A DNA stretch of 64,000 nt. Origin: Symsagittifera roscoffensis (Eukaryota > Xenacoelomorpha > Acoela > Convolutidae). Positions within the stretch are counted from its first letter, which is position 1, and every line of letters starts with the position of its first letter. A program made the position numbers and the translations under genes. The notes below the pieces were generated by a model. The model searched no databases. It saw only the letters and a program-made list of their open reading frames with translations, and was not told the origin of the DNA. Location of the stretch: the NCBI RefSeq assembly GCF_963678635.1, contig NC_087065.1:37039888-37103887 (forward strand), given 5' to 3'. This document shows positions 10,591 to 22,300 of the stretch, in pieces.

Positions 10591-12653
10591 TTTTAATAGC
10601 TTTACAGCTTAGAATAGCTTAATTCAAAAAAAAGACTCCATAAAAACTAGTTTTGTTTTTCTAGTCATTGTAATACATTTTCCAAATTGCTTATTTTACT
10701 ATGATTTTTGAATATTCCTAAGCTATAGTTTTTCGTTCTTTTTTATCACACTACAGAAAAAACACTAATTTGAAGAAAAAAATGCATTTTGTAAGAGTAT
10801 TGTCGCAACAGTTGTGCTACTTGCACAGTAGCCGGCTATCCTTGTCACATACTAGTTTTCAAACAATTGTCACACTATTTTTGAATAAGCGCTGTGAAAT
10901 CACTCTTTCCAAGTTTTAATAACTTTGTTTTGTGTAAGGTAAGTGCAAAGCCAGCTGCGTTCATTTCAGAAATTTCATTTTAAAAAAATTATAGACTGGC
11001 ACCCAAGTGCTGTTTATGTCATTCCTAAAGAGAACAAGCTCTGTTTGAAGCCATGTTTTACTTCTGCTACCAGATTGCACAATAAGAGTATACGCATTTT
11101 AATTAATCTGTATGCTTTTGTTTTGAATGAATCATTTAATGGGGTCGCCCCAATTACCCTTCAAACCGTAATTGTATATATATTTTTGTCAACTAGTGGG
11201 GTCTGGGGTATCAAAAAACTTCTGTCTGTAATTTAGAAGTTAATTACATTTTCCACTTGTGATTAGTACTTATACAATCTTCATGCTTATAACTTTTTTA
11301 ACTTAATTTTAACTGAGGTTCGTTTTAATTAGTTTTTATCTGATGATTTAATCAAAAGCTTTCCACTTAATTTTTTAATTGTGTTTGCGCGTTGGTGTTG
11401 AAGTCAGGCGTGTCTGTCTGGGGATCTGATTGTCAGAATTTATAGAGCTTCAAGATAATGTTGGTTTAAAAATGTTTGAAAAATCATGTTGTTTTTCAGT
11501 TTTTGTTTGTTTTAGTTTCGCTCTTCTTGTTATGCGTTTTGCGTTGTATTGTTTGTTAGTATCTTGGTGTAAAATTTCATCTATATATATTTGTGTTTTC
11601 TTTTTTCAGCTAAATAGGTTTCGGCCAATATTATATCGGCATAGTGGCCGCATATTGTTTCATTTGACGCGTGAATTAAGTTTGTGTCTGTGTGTGTTTG
11701 TTTGTTCGAGGGTGTAGGAGACTTGATAATTTTTTTCTAAAAAATTCTCAGCCAAAAGGGTTTCTGCTAAGGTATTTCCGGCTTTGTTACCGCTTGATAA
11801 TTTTTCTCTCGATGCTAGTTTCACATTCTATTGCCTTGGCTCGTTTTTGTTTCAAAACTAGCCTTATCGATAATACCATTTTTTTTCGAAAATTTTGATG
11901 TTTTTTCGACCTAGCGTCTTGCTTATTTCGTATCGCAAGTGGTGCGAAGCTCAGTTCGCCTCTGTGTTTATATTTTTAAATGTTATTTCAGGTCCAAATA
12001 ATGCGGCAATATTGTATTTCTGAGCCGTTTTGAAGAGTTCTTTGCGTACATTGTTATTTGCTTGGATCGGATTGGAAAATTTGAGTCATTTAGAGAAATG
12101 GAGAGTTGAGAAAGAAGTGATTGTTGGGCTATATTTGATTTCAGTTAGATATTTCTATAGCATTGATAGTTTCTAAATTTTATTTAGTAATCTTTATCGC
12201 ATGTGGTAGAGTTTGGCTCCGCTTTGGGTGTGTGTGAAATTAAGCAAGGTCTTTCTCATTATTGCATCCCAGTCGAGTTACAAAAAATGTTTTAGCAACA
12301 CTGAATTTTTTTATGGGCTTCATTGGGTTGGTTCTGGGCTGTTATTGGGTTTTTCTGGGTTGTTGGTAGCTATAAATTGTTGGGGGGAGGGGATGGCTAT
12401 AATGCGGAAAATTTTTTTGACATGTGAGATTATTACCCAATTCCCAACATATTTGGTTTCAGTAAATTGATGTTTTTGTGATAGGCGGAATGGTGCAAAA
12501 TGGTTTTCAGTATTTATTGGGATTGTCTACTTTGCTTTGGGCTAATGATTCAAAGAGCAATAACAGGTGTAATATTGCACGTGTAATATTTTATCGAAAT
12601 CAGATTTGAACCCAAAATGTTTTTCCGTAACCAATAACTGTAACCTAAGTATA
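10591..12653. other. Intergenic AT-rich DNA
   Basis: No supported gene. At 11620-11710 there is one copy of the TTTCGGCCAATATTATATCG / TAGTGGCCGCATATTG motif, followed by GT-rich simple sequence; more copies lie at 31800-32500. A degenerate H1 hairpin is at 11944-11959. Confidence 0.45.
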
Positions 12654-12881
12654 ATGGAACCTGAAATCAATTATAACAGAAGGCGACGCTCACGCTCTAA
12701 GAAACCATTCCGTGGTTTCAGCAAAAATCGCAATCAGTCAAAATCATTATCTACTTCAAGGACGAGAAGTTGCGGTACATCTGCTCTCATAGCTGCCCCT
12801 GACTGCTCACTCAGAGATCCACGCTTAGACAAAATGAACACAGTGGCAAAAGGAATCTTTCACTTTTCGCTCGATCCGTAA
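12654..12881 (+). CDS. Coding-like ORF, Arg/Ser-rich, unknown
   Basis: A 75-residue ORF starts MEPEINYNRRRRSRSKKPFR and ends in a less basic stretch (DPRLDKMNTVAKGIFHFSLD). Base composition and codon variety look more protein-like than the surrounding AT-rich DNA. I do not recognise it. It may be an exon or a fragment of a decayed mobile element; similar coding-like debris lies at 16480-17740. Confidence 0.25.
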   Translation: MEPEINYNRRRRSRSKKPFRGFSKNRNQSKSLSTSRTRSCGTSALIAAPDCSLRDPRLDKMNTVAKGIFHFSLDP

Positions 12882-13347
12882 TATTTTATTCTAATTAAGT
12901 AATCAATTCAGTAACATATAATAGCCTGGTAATATAATAGATTTTTTGGTCTATGTCCGACGAAGTCAAAAAGCCCAATAGAGGGCTGTAAAAAGCTAAA
13001 GAAAAGGCATTTATTCATAAAATTTTACTGATGTATTTATATAGCGTTGGTATGGCCCTATCCAATCTGTACACGGACCGTCGCGTTTTAATTCACCCCT
13101 TTTTTTTAAAGAAGGCAATAAAAAAACTTTTTGGCTCTTTTCCAGTCCCCCCTTTGATTTTTCTAAAAGTCAATACATGAAAGTCTATTTTTAAAATGAC
13201 TTTTCATGCCAGAAGCTGCAGTGAAACGTGTCAGCGTGAACAGGAGAAACACATTTGTCACCGAAATACTCCAAGGGTGGAATATGTTCAAAGTTACAGA
13301 GTTGGAATAATAATATTAAAAACTGTAAAAACGGAGGTAACTGGTGA
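12882..13347. other. DNA upstream of broken DUF1294 copy
   Basis: A 61-codon open frame at 13196-13381 overlaps the start of the DUF1294 relic in another frame. It does not match the family N-terminus, so I do not call it a gene. Confidence 0.3.
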
Positions 13348-13930
13348 GGTCGAAGCTGTAGCGAAAAGAGGACTGCTTTAGTTCTTTCAATTCAGTTTGT
13401 TCTGGTTGGACTACTAACAGCCCTATCTTTTTTCTTGAACGACACCTCGACAAAATGGACGTTGTTTTCTGTGTTTGCCGTTATTGAGAATGGTGTTACA
13501 TTCATGTTGTATGGACTGGACAAAGGCAATGCAGAGAACCAACGATGGAGGGTCCCAGAAAGGCAGGGTTGTTATGGGTTGCCGAGAACATTCTGGAAAA
13601 TAATAAACAAATAAAGTTGTTAAATAAACAAGTTTTGCTCCTAGTTAAATCTTAATCTTAAATCGTTTCGTCTAATTAGAAAAGGCCTAAAGAATTTTCC
13701 ATAGAAAACTTCATGGAGAGTTCTGCTGGAAATCTTATTGCAACCCTGTCCAAAGAGTTCTTCTGCTGTTCAATTTGTGTTTTGGCTTCGCTGGGGCGTT
13801 GTCAGCAATGCAGTGTTTCAGACACAAGACATGCAAGGGATCCTTCATTTGGACAACGTTACTGTGCTCTGTAGTCAGTTGTATCCTCTACTGGTGTCTG
13901 TATTATCTCATGTTCAACATCATACCCTAG
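13348..13930 (+). pseudogene. DUF1294 membrane protein, second copy, start lost
   Basis: Two blocks encode a DUF1294 (YsdA-like) protein homologous to the intact copy at 18868. Block 1 (13348-13562) contains hydrophobic segments and GLDKGNAENQRWRVPE, matching the DK...WRIPE core. Block 2 (13756-13930) continues VLLLFNLCFGFAGALSAM, FRHKTCKGSF and a last membrane segment, then TAG. Joining 13562 to 13756 restores the reading frame, with the same number of residues between PE and the FG as in the intact copy. The open frame has no ATG (the upstream stop TGA is at 13345), whereas the other two copies have one 8-17 residues further out. The gene has either lost its start or has an unseen first exon. 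The family is mainly prokaryotic and of unknown function. Confidence 0.7.
13563..13755 (+). mobile_element. Transposon-like GC-AG intron in DUF1294 copy
   Basis: This 193-bp interruption splits a conserved Arg codon in the DUF1294 reading frame. Removing it leaves AAAG|A and restores the family spacing exactly. If spliced, the boundaries are GC...AG. Inside the interruption, CAGGGTTG at 13564-13571 and CAACCCTG at 13741-13748 are perfect inverted ends, extended by partly matching bases. The flanking octamers CAGAAAGG and TCCAAAGA share only AAAG in register, so a hAT target duplication is possible but not proven. Alternatives are a plain intron, or a transposon insertion that killed the gene. 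Confidence 0.55.
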
Positions 13931-14854
13931 TACGGTGGATGGAAAATTATCTTTCAGCATTCCGTTAAGGCTAAACTGTTTGAAAGTTTTCAAATATTGT
14001 TGTTTTGATATGATTTTATGATTTGTATGCAGTAGTCTTTGTCTTTTAGAGCAAGTTTTTGTTTCCACTTGTTTTGTAATTCTTGTTTATTCGTTCAGCA
14101 AATTCTGTAAGTTGTTTCCAAAAACAGAATTTTTAGAAACTCAAAGCCTATTATATTAGCAATTGAAAAGCAATGCGCAATTTTATTTGATTCAATGAGG
14201 GTAGATAGTACAAAGGCCTCTGCCATTCCGGGTACTAGACTTTTGGCTTTTGTCTGAAACTATGTGAAATAGAGTACATCTGATAACAAACTTTTGAGAA
14301 AAAAATCAAGAAGATTTCTTTTCTCACTATTCCTCAAATATTGCATTGCTTGTGTTTTAAGATTGTAAAATGAGCTTTCAAGATTTCATTGTGTAATAGA
14401 AAAGATTGAGCAAAGTTTCAACGTTTTCGAAAAAAAATTAAGTGGTTTTGCAAAATGTCTTAAGCTCATGTCGCAAATGGCGCATAAAAGCGTGGAAAGT
14501 GGATTTTAGTTTTTGATTTCCTCGCGGAATAAAAACAAAAGCAAATTAACCCAGTTTTCTCTAATGGGTTAGTTTTGTGAAAAAACTGGCAATCATAAAT
14601 ATTCTGGAAATTCAAAGAGCTTAAACGTGATTTTTTTTGTCCGAAACTTGCAAGTTGAATAATGTTTGAAAAAAGTCAATTTATTTTTATTCGGTTTCCT
14701 TGGGTTCATTGACACTTCTGTTGGCTATTTCTATTGGCTATGTGCTCATTCTGAAACTGAAGTTTTTAAAACAACAACTTCATCATTATGGGGAACAAAT
14801 TTCTCAGAAAACTCTCCATTTTTGTTGATTTCGGCTTTTGGTAGAGCTAATAGT
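13931..14854. other. Intergenic AT-rich DNA
   Basis: No supported feature. Confidence 0.4.
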
Positions 14855-15150
14855 ACGAATGGGTTTTTGTTTTGTCTAAAATCTCGCATCTTTGAATGTC
14901 TTTTTATATAAAAACTATGAGTAATTCATTGCGGAACAAGTCATTGCTTTGTTGAGCAACGTTTTTGAAACATATTTGAAAACTTGTCATCGATCAAAGC
15001 TTCAATATTATCTGTAACCCAGTTAGAGTTGCATGATATCACTTCAATCTTAAAAATAGGGCTCTTTTTTTTGCAAAAAGCTTCTAAAAATTGACATTTT
15101 TAGAACGGATTCAGCTTGCTGATATCATCCAATATTTCCTCGAAAAAATT
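14855..15150. repeat. Diverged direct duplication, left copy
   Basis: It aligns by eye with 15898-16205: CATTG.GGAACAAGTCATTGC, TTTTTGAAAC, TCAAAGCTTCAA, GCATGAT and GCTGATAT are shared in the same order. Read on the minus strand, the right copy looks faintly like decayed coding sequence (for example EALTDELADKFQICF). A retroelement relic is possible, but no family motif can be identified. Confidence 0.5.
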
Positions 15151-15897
15151 ATTTGTCAGTTTTTTCTTTTCGCTCGACATTCAATTTTACTTTATTTGAC
15201 ATTCTTTTGACACGGTTTGTACAAGCAGCATTTGACGAATCTACAGTTTTTGCAATGTTGTACGGCTTCATGCTCATAGCACCATTGTACGATTATCGTT
15301 CTTCTGAAAAAATTCAATTGCTTTCCACAAAGTTACTTTTTATAAAAGGTGCGAGCAAATTTTTACAGAAAACCGGCTCCACTTTCTCTACAAATCTATC
15401 AAGAAGACCTGTTTATCTCTGACTTTGTTAATTTTTCTTTATATCTTTTAGGAAGCAACTCAAGTCAATCTCGACCTCTACCTCCAATTTATCGTTCAAA
15501 ATTGTCCCTGTCAACAGCTGAAGTATGTTCAATTCCAAGTTCTTTTTGCGGAGCTTGATTATTTAAATTTTTCCGACCAATGCTGGAATGGTAATAACTG
15601 TTGTGTACTAGTTGTCAGTGAGAGATGTTGAAAATCATTGTGTCTTCTAAAAACTCTTTTGTTGTAATTACCTTTGCGATTTGCAAGAGTACTGCAACTG
15701 GGTACTATATGTTTTTCACGTAAATAACTAAGTTCACAGGATGACTGCAATAGTTCTTGGTAGGTAAATTAAGCCATAATTGTCTTTCGCCATCCAATTT
15801 TTTCGTGAGTAGTGTACCTGATGCAACTGACGTTGCAAAAATTTCCTGATGTAACTGGCATCGAGTTTTTGTCAGTCTGTTTCGGCTTTTTAAGCTG
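15151..15897. other. DNA between duplicated blocks
   Basis: No gene supported. A CTTTGCGATTTGCAAGAG hairpin (second recurrent hairpin type) lies at about 15672-15689. A minus-strand open frame at 15705-15944 has no recognisable domain. Confidence 0.35.
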
Positions 15898-16205
15898 AAT
15901 TGCGAATGGTAAGAATGGGCTCCTGTTTTGGCTAGCTTTTGCATTTTAAAATGTCTGTTCCTAAACTATAAACACTTCATTGTGGAACAAGTCATTGCAT
16001 TGGTGAGTTGTGTTTTTGAAACAAATTTGAAACTTATCTGCCAACTCATCGGTCAAAGCTTCAACAGTAGTCAGATTGCAATAAGAGCCGCATGATCGTT
16101 CTTCAATTTGTAAGATAACGCGTTTTTTCAAAGGAATCGTCTAACTTTGACAATATTTGGAAATTTTCAGCCCGCTGATATAATCTATTATCTCACCGAA
16201 AAGGT
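15898..16205. repeat. Diverged direct duplication, right copy
   Basis: Partner of 14855-15150, about 1.05 kb away in the same orientation. Confidence 0.5.
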
Positions 16206-16479
16206 ATTTGGGATCTCTGATAACTGAGGTGGGGTACCTCCAGCAAATTGCTGGCATTTAGTTGCTTCTGGTTTTAACTGTTCTTTGTTCAAGATCTATA
16301 TCAATCTTATCGATCCGAAATAATCAGTTTGGTTTGGAGCTTCGAGACTGTTATTGGAGCTTCGAGACTGTTAAGATAGGTCCAAGCACAAATTTTCTAA
16401 GTGATAAAAATTCAATGTTTCTGTAGATCAAGTTAAATAAATTTTCATTTACACCAGTAAATGACTGCATGTCAATATG

Positions 16480-17740
16480 CGTGGTTTAAAGCAGGACAAA
16501 AACATTGAAACGTAGATAAAAGAGATATGCGTTTTGGCAAAATTAAAACACCTTTTAATTTATCAGCAGATGTAGCTGTAATTATAAAAACACTCCGAAA
16601 AGGTAACAAAAATAGGGTAACAAAAGCATCACAGTTCGAAGCCCACATTAGAAGTAAACCCAACAGACGTGTATCAAACATAGCTACCAAACAACTTAGT
16701 TGGAAAATTTACCAAACAACTTAGTTGGAAAAATGCAAAACACATGTTTAGAGTGAAAACTCCTGATCCACCGCCACTGCATGCGAAGGTTATGCGCGAC
16801 CTTCAGAGATAGTCAGACGATGAAGTCGTGATCAAACGAATGCCAGAGCCGAAGAACCTAGACTCATCGGTGAACCTAGAACATCAAATTCGACAACCTA
16901 AACGCAACAGAGAACAAGTCAGAACTAGACAGGCTTTAGCTGAAGATTGGAAATCGTTAATTTTTTTAAAATAATTTTTGAAGGGGTACAAAGGCAGGTA
17001 AAACAAAACTTAAGAAAACGTATCGAACAAAAAGCAGTAAAAATAGTGCGCGTCGCCGCGAATGCAAAAGATCTGAAAACATTCGATCAAAAATATAATA
17101 CAACGGGTGGAAAAACTCTAAACGGGTGGGAAACTTTTCTTCTCGAAAAGAACAACAGGGGTTACAGGAAAGCCCGAAGAAACGGACGGCGAAAGCACCA
17201 ACTGGAAAATAAACAGAAGGGAAGCCAGCGCCAAAGACACCAGCAAGAGGGATTCAATTCCGCCCGGAAGCCGCAATCGACAAAGCTTTACACACAGGTC
17301 TGAGCAGAGTCAGCCATCAATGTCGTCCAGCAATGATGGTCCTCGCCGTCCGAGAACACGGCACCATCTCCGAAAGGGGTCGATCCAAAAAATACATCAC
17401 CGCAGATCCCAAATATATCGATAGAAGCGACCACAATATCACTAAGAAAGAGGCCCTCGCGTGAGATCTCAGAAACCCGGTTCCGATCCGTTCGATAAAG
17501 ACCAAGGAAGAAAAGCAGAAGACAATTGAGGTAGCGTCACCAGTGAAAACAGGAGAGAAACGATTCGAAACATGGAAAGCCTTATTTACGAAATGGAATT
17601 CAAAGAGAAATCGCCTGAATTCCAGGCTTGCGTGAAGTTCCTTGAGGCAATTATTTTAAATAGTAGAAAAGTTGACGTAGTCGATCTGATGTCGCCTGTT
17701 AACAGTTCAAATTAAGATGTCTGGTAAGTAATCGACATAA
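16480..17740 (+). pseudogene. Decayed coding-like region, Lys/Arg-rich, unknown
   Basis: The base composition changes here to purine-rich, with much less poly-T. Several long open segments occur in changing frames: 16527-16724 (MRFGKIKTPFNL...), about 17122-17422 (KPEETDGEST... RRPRTRHHLRKG) and about 17480-17630 (NPVPIRSIKTKEEKQKTIEV... ETWKALFTKW). They end near a stretch reading SPEFQACVKFLEAIILNS and a GTAAGT site at about 17727. This looks like one former gene or gag-like ORF broken by frameshifts and stops. An 18-bp block ACCAAACAACTTAGTTGG is tandemly doubled at about 16687-16730. No domain is recognised. Confidence 0.4.
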
Positions 17741-18867
17741 GCTAAGCACAAATTGATGAGACGAACGCGGGTACATGGAAGAAATAGGTAAAAGGTGTTA
17801 AGGCAACTGAAGAGCTCGAGAAAAACCAAGAAGAAAAAGATGACACAAAGCCTGAGAAGGGGACTTTAAATTTAATATTTAGTTTGAAAGGGGAATGTCA
17901 TCCGGCGAATAATGGCCAATTTCTGATGTATAGATTTTTATGATACACTTAGTACGGATCCTAAGTCCATGTTGGTTGTGTTTTATTGTTGAAAGCGATG
18001 GCTTTCAGATCAAGAGAATTAATATTTACCAACCAGTTGTTTCTACGTTCACCTTAAGTTATTCGGTTATCAATCCGTTCGGATTATAGAGCATAACTTA
18101 CTTATACAGTACCCTATGACAAGGTGATAGAAACAAGTTTCTAATATGCGTGAATTTTTTTTTGATTGTGTAATTTATCATTTCTAATGGTTTTTTATCA
18201 AATTTTTTTGGCTAAATATTTGTCGGCTATGTAATTTTTGTTTGGATTCAATTTTGACTATCAATTTTGACTATCAGATGAAAGTTTTGATATATCTTAT
18301 TTTCTCGACCTTTTAATCAATAATTGACTTGGCTGCTTCCGTCGCAATGCATGTCTGCAAATTAGTCTTACTATGTTTTTTTTTGTATTGTAAGTGGCAA
18401 GAAGCTCTCCTTCGACTTTGTGTTCAATTCAGTTTTGAGCATTTCAAAAGGATACTTTCGTGGTGATTCGTTTATTGTTTAGGTTACAGGGTCGACCCCT
18501 TTCGGGGATGACCCTGCAACATGAAAAACAGGAAAAAGATGTTAAGGCAACTGAAGAGCTCGAGAAAAACTCCGGTTGTCTTAGAACTCCGTTTGTATTT
18601 TAAATAAAATTGAATTATTCTCGTATTTTTTAAATCGTGATCTCTAATTTATTCACTAATTTGACCATATAAGTAAATGCTTTTGGTCATTCACAATGAC
18701 AGATTGAGAAGTGCGTAAATTTAATTGTTAATAATTTCTGTTTGAGATACCTTGGTCGTTTTCAGACTTATCATGTGATACAAATTTTGTTAATGAAAGT
18801 TCGGATAAATTAGAAACTATCCCAATCGTCCTCGACTATCACACTTCATATCAACGAAATTGTCATC
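17741..18867. other. Upstream region of intact DUF1294 gene
   Basis: A ~30-bp block (GTTAAGGCAACTGAAGAGCT then CGAGAAAAAC) occurs twice, near 17797 and 18540, as direct repeats about 743 bp apart. A strong 30-bp hairpin, CAGGGTCGACCCC-TTTC-GGGGATGACCCTG, lies at 18487-18516. No TATA-like element can be assigned to the gene at 18868 with confidence. Confidence 0.45.
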
Positions 18868-19245
18868 ATGAATCGGTGCCAGCCGTTATCTGTCCTAGTC
18901 TATCAACTGATTGTTTTGGCAGGTGTAGTAAGTCTATGCATTGCTTTCGATGACGTCTTGAAGAAAGTGGTATGTTTCTTCGTATTCATGTCTATCGAGA
19001 CCTCGGTCACCTTTGCTGTTTTCGCGCTCGATAAGCGTCGAGCTGAGAACGATGACTGGCGAATCCCAGAGAGTACGCTTCACTTGTTGACAGCTTTCTT
19101 CGGAATAATTGGTGCTCTGATGGCCATGTTTGGATGTCATCATAAGACTAGCAAGCCGGAGTTCTATAGAATCACGATCTTCCTCGCTTTTCTCAATGTT
19201 GTACTATACGCAGCACTTGGTTTCATCATATTCAAAGTTGCGTGA
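18868..19245 (+). CDS. DUF1294 (YsdA-like) four-helix membrane protein
   Basis: The uninterrupted 125-residue ORF matches DUF1294 by its conserved core: LDK at 54-56, AENDDWRIPE at 59-68, LH at 71-72, GIIGALMAM at 79-87, then HHKTSKPEF at 91-99. Four hydrophobic segments lie at about 8-27, 33-53, 72-90 and 103-123, so it is an integral membrane protein. Bacterial members are often about 90 residues; this one has an extra N-terminal helix. Function is unknown. The start ATG is supported by the third copy at 63829, which begins at a similar point. The 3' end runs into the first satellite unit, which supplies an AATAAA at 19429. A family usually found in bacteria, here on an animal-like contig, suggests horizontal transfer, but contamination is unlikely only if the contig is sound. 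Confidence 0.8.
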   Translation: MNRCQPLSVLVYQLIVLAGVVSLCIAFDDVLKKVVCFFVFMSIETSVTFAVFALDKRRAENDDWRIPESTLHLLTAFFGIIGALMAMFGCHHKTSKPEFYRITIFLAFLNVVLYAALGFIIFKVA

Positions 19246-19359
19246 AGCACTTATCGCAGCCACTTCTTCTGAATTGAAGAGGTTCTCAATCTGTTCAGAA
19301 GATTCATATTTTTACGTGCTCCCATTTTTCGCTTGTGGTTTTTGCTTTTATTCTTTTGT

Positions 19360-22300
19360 ATTTTTAAAAATCAAATTGGAATTTGTACGGTTTGTATATC
19401 ATAACGACGAATATAGTTAGTATGTGTAAATAAACTAATATATGAGCTGATGAATTTTAATTGAAAAACTAACACCCCCTAGATAGGCTTAAATTTAAAT
19501 TTGGGAAAACTCTCTTCTCTTCATTCATGAAGAATTTCTTTCGGTATCCAAACTTATAACTTTACAAAAATTTAGAACATCCAATGTAACACAAATGTTT
19601 TAGTGCATTAGTATTTTTGCGTTTTTTGTTTCAGCAGCATCAATCTTATATTCTTAGGTAAAGCGTTTTATTCGAGGTTTGTTTTTGTTCCAATTCTGTT
19701 TGATTTTTCTATTAGAGTCAATTAATGCAGTGGAGATCTAGTATATAATATAGGTCGTGATGAATTTATTTTTTTTGAAGGAAATTCAAATTTCGTTTGT
19801 TTTGCTTATTAAATTTTGCGACGAAAGTTTTTGGAGCAGTAGAAAAGGTCATCTAACTACCGAACTTTCGAAGTTCATTGAAAGGCATTCCATTCAAGAT
19901 ACCAAAATCAAATTGGATTTTGTAAGGTTTGTATATCAAAACGACGAATATAGTTAGTATGTGTAAATAAACTAATATATGAGCTGATGAATTTTAATTG
20001 AAAAACTAACACCCCCTAGATAGGCTTAAATTTAAATTTGGGAAAACTCTCTTCTCTTCATTCATGAAGAATTTCTTTCGGTATCCAAACTTATAACTTT
20101 ACAAAAATTTAGAACATCCAATGTAACACAAATGTTTTAGTGCATTAGTATTTTTGCGTTTTTTGTTTCAGCAGCATCAATCTTATATTCTTAGGTAAAG
20201 CGTTTTATTCGAGGTTTGTTTTTGTTCCAATTCTGTTTGATTTTTCTATTAGAGTCAATTAATGCAGTGGAGATCTAGTATATAATATAGGTCGTGATGA
20301 ATTTATTTTTTTTGAAGGAAATTCAAATTTCGTTTGTTTTGCTTATTAAATTTTGCGACGAAAGTTTTTGGAGCAGTAGAAAAGGTCATCTAACTACCGA
20401 ACTTTCGAAGTTCATTGAAAGGCATTCCATTCAAGATACCAAAATCAAATTGGATTTTGTAAGGTTTGTATATCAAAACGACGAATATAGTTAGTATGTG
20501 TAAATAAACTAATATATGAGCTGATGAATTTTAATTGAAAAACTAACACCCCCTAGATAAGCTTAAATTTAAGTTTGGGAAAATTATTTTCTCCTAATTC
20601 ATGAAAATTTCTTTCGGTATCCACACTCATAACTTTAAAAAAATTTAGAACAGCCAATGTAACACAAATGTTTTAGTGCATTAGTATTTTTGCGTTTTTT
20701 GTTTCAGCAGCATCAGTCTTATTTTCTTAGGTAAAGCGTTTTTTTCGAGATTTGTTTTTCTTCCAATTCTGTTTGATTTTTGTATAAGAGTCATTTAATG
20801 CAGTGGAGATCTAATATATAATTTAGGTCGTGATGAGTTTGTTTTTTTTTTTAAGCAAATTCAAATTTCGTTTGGTTTGACTTCAATTTCTTTCTATGTT
20901 TAGTTCATTTGATTTGTCAAAAGGAAGGAAACTTTTACTTATAAACCGCTTGTGGTACATCGGTATAGTGGCCTTATTTTGATTTGCAGAAATTATATTT
21001 TTTTGCATAGGTGTGCTTTGTGGTGAGTTTATGTGCTTCGAGCTGATTTAATTGTATAGAACTGTGTTTTTGAAAAATTTTTTCTTAATGTACACCAGGT
21101 GTTATTGCCAGCTTTATTAACAATTCATTCTTTTTGACTCTTTTTTAGGGCGGGAAATTGTTTGCCTATTTTTTCAAATGAGACAAATGAGAGAAACCGC
21201 TAATTTTTAGTTGATTAATTTTTTAAAAAAATTTTCTTTGACACTTTTTCGTACTGGTAGTATTTCGTCTAGTTTTTGTCGTCTAGCTTGCCATGCTATT
21301 TTGTTGTTGTTTGGCAAGTGCTGAGGAGCTTCGATTTTTCTCTCTGTAAAAATATTGACTAAGTTTTGCAAAAGTTTGAATTGAAGTATTAAAGTTATTT
21401 TTGGTTTTCAATTTGTTATTCTGCCTACTAAATACTGCGTAGAATCAGGTTTGATTTTGACCTTAAAACTTATTTTAGTCTTTTTGTAACTTTTTCTTGT
21501 TTTTTTTTGCTTGGCATAAGGTTACAGGAATATCATTATGGTATCGTGATAATATTAGCTAAATTGTATTGCGATTGTGTTTTGCGTATAAAGTTTTGCG
21601 ACGAAACTTTTTCGGAGCAGTAGAAAAGGTCATCTAATTACCGAACTTTTGAAGTTCATTGAAAGACATTCCATTCAAGTTACCAAAATCAAATTGGATT
21701 TTGTAAAGTTTGTATATCATAACGACGAATATAGTTAGTGTATGTAAATAAACTAATATATGAGCTGATGAATTTTAATTGGAAAACTAACACCCTCTTG
21801 ATAGGTTTAAATTTATATTTACGAAAACTCTCTTCTCTTCATTCATGAAGAGTTTCTTTCGGTATCCAATCTGATAAAGTTACAAAAATTTAGAACATCC
21901 ATTGTAACACAAATGTTTTAGTGCATTAGTATTTTTGCGTTTTTTGTTTCAGCAGCATCAATCTTATATTCTTAGGTAAAGCGTTTTTTCGAGGTTTGTT
22001 TTTCTTCCAATTCTGTTTGATTTTTGTATAAGAGCCGTTTAATGCAGTGGAGATCTAGTATATAATATAGGTCGTGATGAATTTGTTTTTTTGAAGCAAA
22101 TTCAAATTTCGTTTGTTTTGCTTATTAAATTTTGCGACGAAAGTTTTTGGAGCAGTAGAACAGGTCATCTAACTACCGAACTTTTGAAGTTCATTGAAAG
22201 GCATTCCATTCAAGATACCAAAATCAAATTGGATTTTGTAAGGTTTGTATATCATAGTGACGAATATAGTTAGTATGTGTAAATAAACTAATATATGAGC

